NCBI RefSeq assembly: GCF_026210795.1
Contig: NC_089454.1
Location: forward strand, 1,550,001 to 1,614,000
Source: Rhizophagus irregularis
Lineage: Eukaryota > Glomeromycota > Glomeromycetes > Glomerales > Glomeraceae
Direction: 5' to 3'
DNA length: 64,000 nucleotides
This document shows, in pieces, positions 59,144 through 64,000 of the stretch. Under the pieces are notes generated by a model that saw nothing but the letters and a program-made list of their open reading frames with translations, searched no databases and was not told the DNA's origin. Each line of letters starts with the position of its first letter. The first letter of the stretch is position 1. The translations under genes were made by a program, and so were the position numbers.

Positions 59144-60313
59144 ATGTCTTTTTCTTTAACATTTAAACGAACAATTTTTTTTAATAAAATAGTTAAACTA
59201 AATATTTCCGGATTTTTCAGGCAATATTCATTCTTTACGGAATCTAATTTTTCTAGCGATTCAACTACATTATCGGAAAAAACAAGATGGACACAAAATT
59301 CTAAACGATTAGGTGCAATTGCTAGAAAGAGAGGAATGTCTGCATTATGGGATGAATGGGGTGTAAGACATCCGGTAACGATTTTACAGGTAAGAAAAAT
59401 TGGATAAGATTTAAAAATCTTTTATAATAATCATACTTTACTTTTTTTTAAAAAAAATTAGTTGGATAAAGTTCAAGTGGTTCAAATTAAACAAAATTCA
59501 AAATATGTAAAGCCACCTTTAGTTGCAGTTCAAATCGGTTGTACTGAAAAAAAATTAAAAGGATTTACAAGACCTTTATTAGGTCATTTTAGAAAAGCTG
59601 GGGTTAACCCGAAAAAAAAATTATTAGAATTTCATGTCACCCCCGATGCTGTTTTACCTGTCGGAACTGAAATAAAAGCAGCCCATTTTGTACCAGGACA
59701 ATATGTAGACGTAACAGCTCCTTCGTAAGAATTATTATTATATAAAAAGGTACTTATTTTTAAAGGTAATTTTTGTATTATAATAATTTGAAAAAAAATA
59801 AATTTTATGTAGGATTGGTAAAGGTTTTGCAGGTGTTATGAAAAGATGGAATTTTAGAGGATTGCCTGCATCACATGGTACTTCATTGGCTCATCGTTCT
59901 GCTGGTTCAACAGGTCAAAATCAGGTTTGTTTCCATTCAAATGTTCATATATTTTTTATAGCTTCAACTTTTCTCCTATATATTATTTATTATAATAGGA
60001 CCCAGGAAAAGTTTTCAAAGGAAAAAAGATGGCGGGTAGGCTTGGAGGTAACAGTGCGACGGTTTTAAATTTAAAAGTTCTTAAAATTGACAACATTTTG
60101 AATTTGATTTATGTCAAAGGTGGTGTTCCTGGTTTTGATGATCAATATGTAAGAATAAGAGATGCTATAAAGAAACCTGGGAAAAAGTGTTTTCCATCGG
60201 ATTGTATACCACCTCCTTTTCCTACTATAGATCCTGAAATTGTGAATTATATGCCAAGAGAATTGATGGCCAAAACTGGTGGCGTTGATCCTTTTATGCC
60301 TAAAGAAGGTTGA
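59144..60313 (+). CDS. MRPL3: Mitochondrial large-subunit ribosomal protein uL3m (MRPL3/MrpL9)
   Basis: Exons 59144-59389, 59462-59724, 59813-59924 and 59999-60313 join in frame to 311 residues. The first 35 residues ([20 protein letters not shown] and onward) are basic and aromatic without acids, a mitochondrial presequence. [20 protein letters not shown] opens the uL3 fold. [40 protein letters not shown] and [20 protein letters not shown] are bacterial/mitochondrial-type uL3 rather than cytosolic. uL3 lies near the peptidyl transferase centre. Confidence 0.95.
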
Positions 60314-60541
60314 ACGAATTTTTTATAAAGATTTTTTTTGCAAAGAATATATTATATATTTAAATGTTTTTTTTTTTAAAAAAAAATATGCACTTTATTG
60401 AAATTATAACTAAAGTTCGTATAAGATTTGTAATTTACATACAAGCAAAATTAAAAAAGAAAATGTTTTTATAAACGACATTACTTCTATTTATATTCTA
60501 TCTTTAATACTTAAAAAATCATGGGCCTTTTGTTTTAAATA

Positions 60542-61280
60542 TTATGATGAAGGAGAAGTTGGATTATCTCTTGGTTCTGGATTTGGGATTGGTGGTCGTG
60601 GGCGATCTAAAATAAAAACAAATTATTACAATTATTATTATTGTCATTATTATCATTATAAAGTGATTTGTTTAATAATCTCGTAATACTTTTGTATTGT
60701 GGTTGACGTTCATATGCATTTGGAGTATTCCGATAACATTTGTCGGGATGGTGACCATTTTTATGGTCATGATCGTGACCATGATCCGAATCGTCAGAAT
60801 CATCCCTACTGGAATCTTCATCCGAGGATTCACCAAACGCACGAGGTTTATGATAGATACAACAAACTTTGGATTGTGCAGAAAAAAAGTAATTAAATAA
60901 TCAACTCATGAAAAATAAAATTTGGTTAAAAATTTTATACATACTTTTTGATTTCTTTCTTCCTAAACCTTCATTGTCTACAACTGTATCATCCCATTTA
61001 ACTTTTCTGCCACTAGATTGACCATCACCATCACCACGAAGTTTTAAAGTTCCAACAGGCTGTGTTGATAATTCATTTTCTTCTTCTGAGGAAACTGGCC
61101 CTACTTCTTCAGCAAGTTCTTCAGGATGAATTGTCATAGTTCTGGAACCATATGTTTCCGGACGACCTAATATAAGAGTTTCAATAAATATATTTTAATT
61201 AATAAAAACAGAACCACTCAAATAATACCTGCAGGTACTGCAGTACGAGCACGATAACGTAGAGAGTCTCCAGCTGCCAT
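60542..61280 (-). CDS. YPI1: Protein phosphatase 1 inhibitor-3 homologue (Ypi1/PPP1R11) with a His-rich segment
   Basis: Four exons. The start MAAGDSLRYRARTAVPAG leads to GRPETYGSRTMTIHPEELAE. The PP1-docking core is GRKVKWDDTVVDNEGLGRKK, containing the RVxF-type KVKW, followed by CCIYHKPRAFGESSDEDS. Both segments are the signature of inhibitor-3. Next comes an unusual His/Asp run (DSDHGHDHDHKNGHHPDKC) and a Pro-rich C-terminus ending NPEPRDNPTSPSS. Inhibitor-3 binds nuclear PP1 with the Sds22 partner. The His-rich run could bind metal (inference). The junction into CCIY is by splice of one base, giving Ile before CC. Confidence 0.93.
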
Positions 61281-61521
61281 TATTTGTATAAAGAATTTAT
61301 TTTTAGTTAAAAATCAACTAATTTCAATTGTCTATTTATATGGTTTTTACTTACATAACTATGATACGATTGACACGCGCAGACCCGACGCCCACGTTTA
61401 ACAATGACATTATACAACATGATTTAGTAATACATGGTGTAAATAGATGTTCGAGTGTAACAAATAAATGTACTTTTAAAGTTTTCTGGAAGTTTACTGT
61501 AGATCTTTATTCAAACCTGTC

Positions 61522-62601
61522 ATGTCCGAATATAAAGCTTCTAAGGGAAAATTAAGTTTCAAAGGCGATAGAGATAAAAAGTTAGTTTAAACTAGTCATT
61601 ATTTATTAACAAATACTTAATAACCGTATCATTCTTTGTTATAGAAAAAAGAAAAAGCGTAAGGCTGAAGAATCTATTGAAGAAGAAGGAAATCAAGAAG
61701 GTTATTTATATATTTTATAATCACGTCATTTGTTTGCTTTTCTGATATATATATATTTTTTTAATAGGTTGGGTTTTTGCAGAAACTCAAGAAGATCTAA
61801 TTGGCCCTTTATTTTTAATTTTCAATAGTGAACCTTTGTCTTGCCTATATTGTTCAGAAAAAGATCATAGTATTGGAGTGCAACCTTTACCACCTGGAAA
61901 ACAATTGACAACAATTGAACCTGAAGATATTGCTTCAGTATTTATTGGCTCTAGAATTGTTGGTAGTACAGACCGTATTTCAATAAAAACTTTTGATGAG
62001 AAATATTTAGCTTCAGATAAATTTGGTGTTATTACAGCAGAAAGAGAAGCAATTGGTCCTCAAGAAGAATGGACACCTATTATAAAAAGTGATGGAATTG
62101 CATTACAAAGTATTTATGAAAAATATTTAAGTGTTGACGAAATTGCTGATGGTGGTTATAATTTAAGAGCTGATGTTGAAACCGTTGGATTCTGTGAAAC
62201 TTGGAAAATAAAATGTCAAGCCAGATTACGGAAAAAAGTTAAGAGTACAAAAAAAGAAACAAAACCTATTAGTGAATACGAGATTGAACAAATGTATCGT
62301 TTTTTTTATTTGGAAATTTTCTCTAAAAAGTTACTTTGAACTTTAGTTAATACTCACTTGTACTTATATTTATATTATTATAGCAAAAAATATCAAACTT
62401 GGGGCGGTGGCAGAGTAAAAACATCTAAGGAAGAGATCTCAGAATTAAAGAAAGCAAAGAAGGAAGGAAACTTTGCTGAAGCGTAAGTCATTTATAAATT
62501 ATTTATTTTTCTGTCATATTTTCATGTAACAAAATAATTAATATTTTTACAGTTTACTCGATCGTCGTGAAAAAGTCAAAGCAGATCGTTATTGCAAATA
62601 A
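61522..62601 (+). CDS. FRG1: FRG1 homologue (FSHD region gene 1; spliceosome-associated, fascin-like fold)
   Basis: The start MSEYKASKGKLSFKGDRDKK leads into a Lys-rich nuclear signal (KKKKRKAEESIEEE). The beta-trefoil region has EDIASVFIGSRIVGSTDRIS, FDEKYLASDKFGVITAEREA, IGPQEEWTPIIKSDGIALQ and IYEKYLSVDEIADGGYNL. The C-terminus has the fully typical AEALLDRREKVKADRYCK. FRG1 associates with spliceosomal C complexes and actin and is nuclear/nucleolar. Exons are joined by short AT-rich introns, one inside the Lys-rich stretch and two in the last 250 bases. It is divergent from the PP1 inhibitor gene. Confidence 0.94.
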
Positions 62602-63142
62602 AATCTAAAGCTAATTTATACCTATATTACAAAGCTTAAAAATATGTGCGAGACATCAGATTCATTTTTAAACCACTTAACAAGATAATTTGTGACAATA
62701 TTTACCCTTTAAATATTATTGATTTTATATTTACAAAAAAAAGTTTGATAAATTCTTTTTCAAAATAAATATAAAAAAAAATGTCTAAATAAAACAGTCT
62801 ATAAAATTATTATTATGGATAAAATACATACACCAAAATGAAGAAAAAATAAATAAAAAAAAATCCCGAAAAGAATACCCGATCTAAGATAATTAAAAAT
62901 ATACTTAGTATACTTAGAATGGCCCTAACCAGTAGCACCGTGACCTATATTATAAGAAATATTACAACAAATGCAGTTAAATGTTTGGCGTCAATGTCGG
63001 TTTATTATGATTATGATTTTACTTTATACATGCAAATTATGATTATTACTATGATGATTATACTATTAAATATTTTATGCACTAACCTAGTGGATTTACT
63101 AGAAATTAATACAAACTATCCCCGTCAGAGGGAGGCTTAACT
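62602..63142. other. Intergenic region between convergent FRG1 and the coiled-coil gene
   Basis: About 540 bp, AT-rich, holding two 3' ends. No RNA gene or repeat recognised. A 73-codon plus-strand open stretch here has no family features. Confidence 0.55.
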
Positions 63143-63983
63143 TCAACCGACTGTGATAAAATTCGAAAATGTAAACAACAAGAATATAAGAATCGCTTCA
63201 TCAGAAATTATTAAACAGTTGTTTTTCAACAGTACATCATTCCTATCATTACCCCTATTATCGTCCGAATTTGTTATTTCATCGATATTGGTTAATTTAA
63301 TCTCATCCGCTCGATATGTGCCATTTTCTATATGATGCCCATTAATCTTATTCGCCGATTTACTTTCAAATTGCGAGAGCCCTACTAGATGCATCATTTC
63401 ATTTTGTTTGGCAATAATTTTTTCTTTTGACTTAATGTCTTCTTGAAGATCTTTAATCATATCCCTTTGTCTCTGTATTGTCTTGCTCAAATCACTATAT
63501 TCTGGACTATTAGAGAAATCACGACCACTTCCACTACGAGAATGTCCTCTACCATCATTTTCAAGTAATTGAATCCTTTCTTGCTGCTGTTCTATAATTA
63601 TTTCTAATTCTTTGGTTCTTTGTAATTCATTTCTTTTTTCGGCAGTTAGTTGCCCAATAATTTTGTTCTTGCTATTGAGCTCTGATCTGAGATCCGCGAT
63701 TTGTTTTTCAAACTGAGCATTTGTTAAGTCATTATTAGTCTTAAGGCCAGAAGACTTATAAACACAACATACAAAAAAAATTAAAATAAAACAAATTGAA
63801 ATTATTATATAAATATAACTAACTTGATCGACTCCACTAGGCTCAACTAAAACTTTACGACCTAAAGCATTTGCTGGACTGCCCGAAAAGGAAGAATTAT
63901 TTAAAATCAACTTGGTAAGATGATCAATCCTTTCCTTCAAGGCCGTACGGACAAGTTGAGCTTCCATCATCTGTTCCTCATGC
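63143..63983 (-). CDS. C-terminal part of a coiled-coil protein, possibly a kinesin-7/Kip2-like tail (5' end outside the window)
   Basis: An exon begins after an acceptor at 63984 and encodes HEEQMMEAQLVRTALKERID, then HLTKLILNNSSFSG. This resembles the short segment that follows the neck and first coils of fungal CENP-E/Kip2 kinesins. After a probable intron (GTTAGT donor at about 63824, acceptor near 63752) a long coiled coil follows (NAQFEKQIADLRSELNSKNK, then QRTKELEIIIEQQQERIQLL and RQRDMIKDLQEDIKSKEKII). The end is hydrophobic (AILIFLLFTFSNFITVG), which could be a missed splice rather than a true tail. The motor domain is not in view, so the kinesin call is tentative; a generic coiled-coil scaffold is the alternative. 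Confidence 0.55.
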
Positions 63984-64000
63984 TAAAAATAGAATAAAAT

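Noticed and set aside
62919-63140. 73-codon plus-strand open stretch starting MALTSSTVTYIIRN
   Set aside because: No family features, no splice support, AT-driven composition, and it sits between two convergent 3' ends.

Overview
The window reads as a nuclear contig from an early-diverging fungus. It is strongly AT-rich, most host genes are cut by short GT-AG introns, and every recognisable host protein is eukaryotic. Several genes (FRG1, CHERP, LCMT1, a BLOC-1 subunit, an aprataxin with macro-type sequence) are ones yeasts have lost or reduced. Together with Tnp2-type, DUF6589-type, hAT and Mutator-like DNA transposons this fits Mucoromycota, most likely a Glomeromycotina arbuscular mycorrhizal fungus of the Rhizophagus type. 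That assignment is inference; no rRNA or other marker is present.

Layout: 1-6323 is a gene block with splicing factor Prp1/PRPF6 (cut by the left edge), an amino-acid permease and a Sec72-like translocation subunit. 6324-16649 is accessory: a decayed CACTA-like (Tnp2) transposon with two divergent genes, CCGATTG-rich flanks and a 181-bp pogo-like MITE inside a transposase intron. 16650-34421 is dense housekeeping: a rhodanese, ribosomal L27a/uL15, a macro-HIT-zinc finger aprataxin, proteasome Rpn12, tRNA deaminase ADAT1, a BLOC1S4-like protein, ribosomal eL30, APC1, and a divergent H2B/H2A pair. 35155-43856 is a transposon nest: a hAT element holding a DUF6589 element, which itself holds two Mutator-like insertions. 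43857-51071 is a 7-kb AT-rich desert with palindromes and short-period repeats. 51072-64000 is dense again: Rab2, a CHERP-like CID/RS/G-patch protein with a zinc knuckle, dUTPase, LCMT1, mitochondrial uL3, a PP1 inhibitor-3 homologue, FRG1, and the 3' end of a coiled-coil, possibly kinesin-like, gene.

The host genes do not form one pathway. Themes are pre-mRNA splicing (PRPF6, CHERP, FRG1), protein synthesis and turnover (uL15, eL30, uL3m, Rpn12, APC1), nucleotide and DNA end quality control (dUTPase, aprataxin), phosphatase control (LCMT1 for PP2A, inhibitor-3 for PP1) and membrane traffic (Sec72, Rab2, BLOC1S4). Divergent promoters and near-touching 3' ends are common; ADAT1 and BLOC1S4 coding regions end 18 bp apart. 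No tRNA, rRNA, CRISPR array or virus-like element was recognised.
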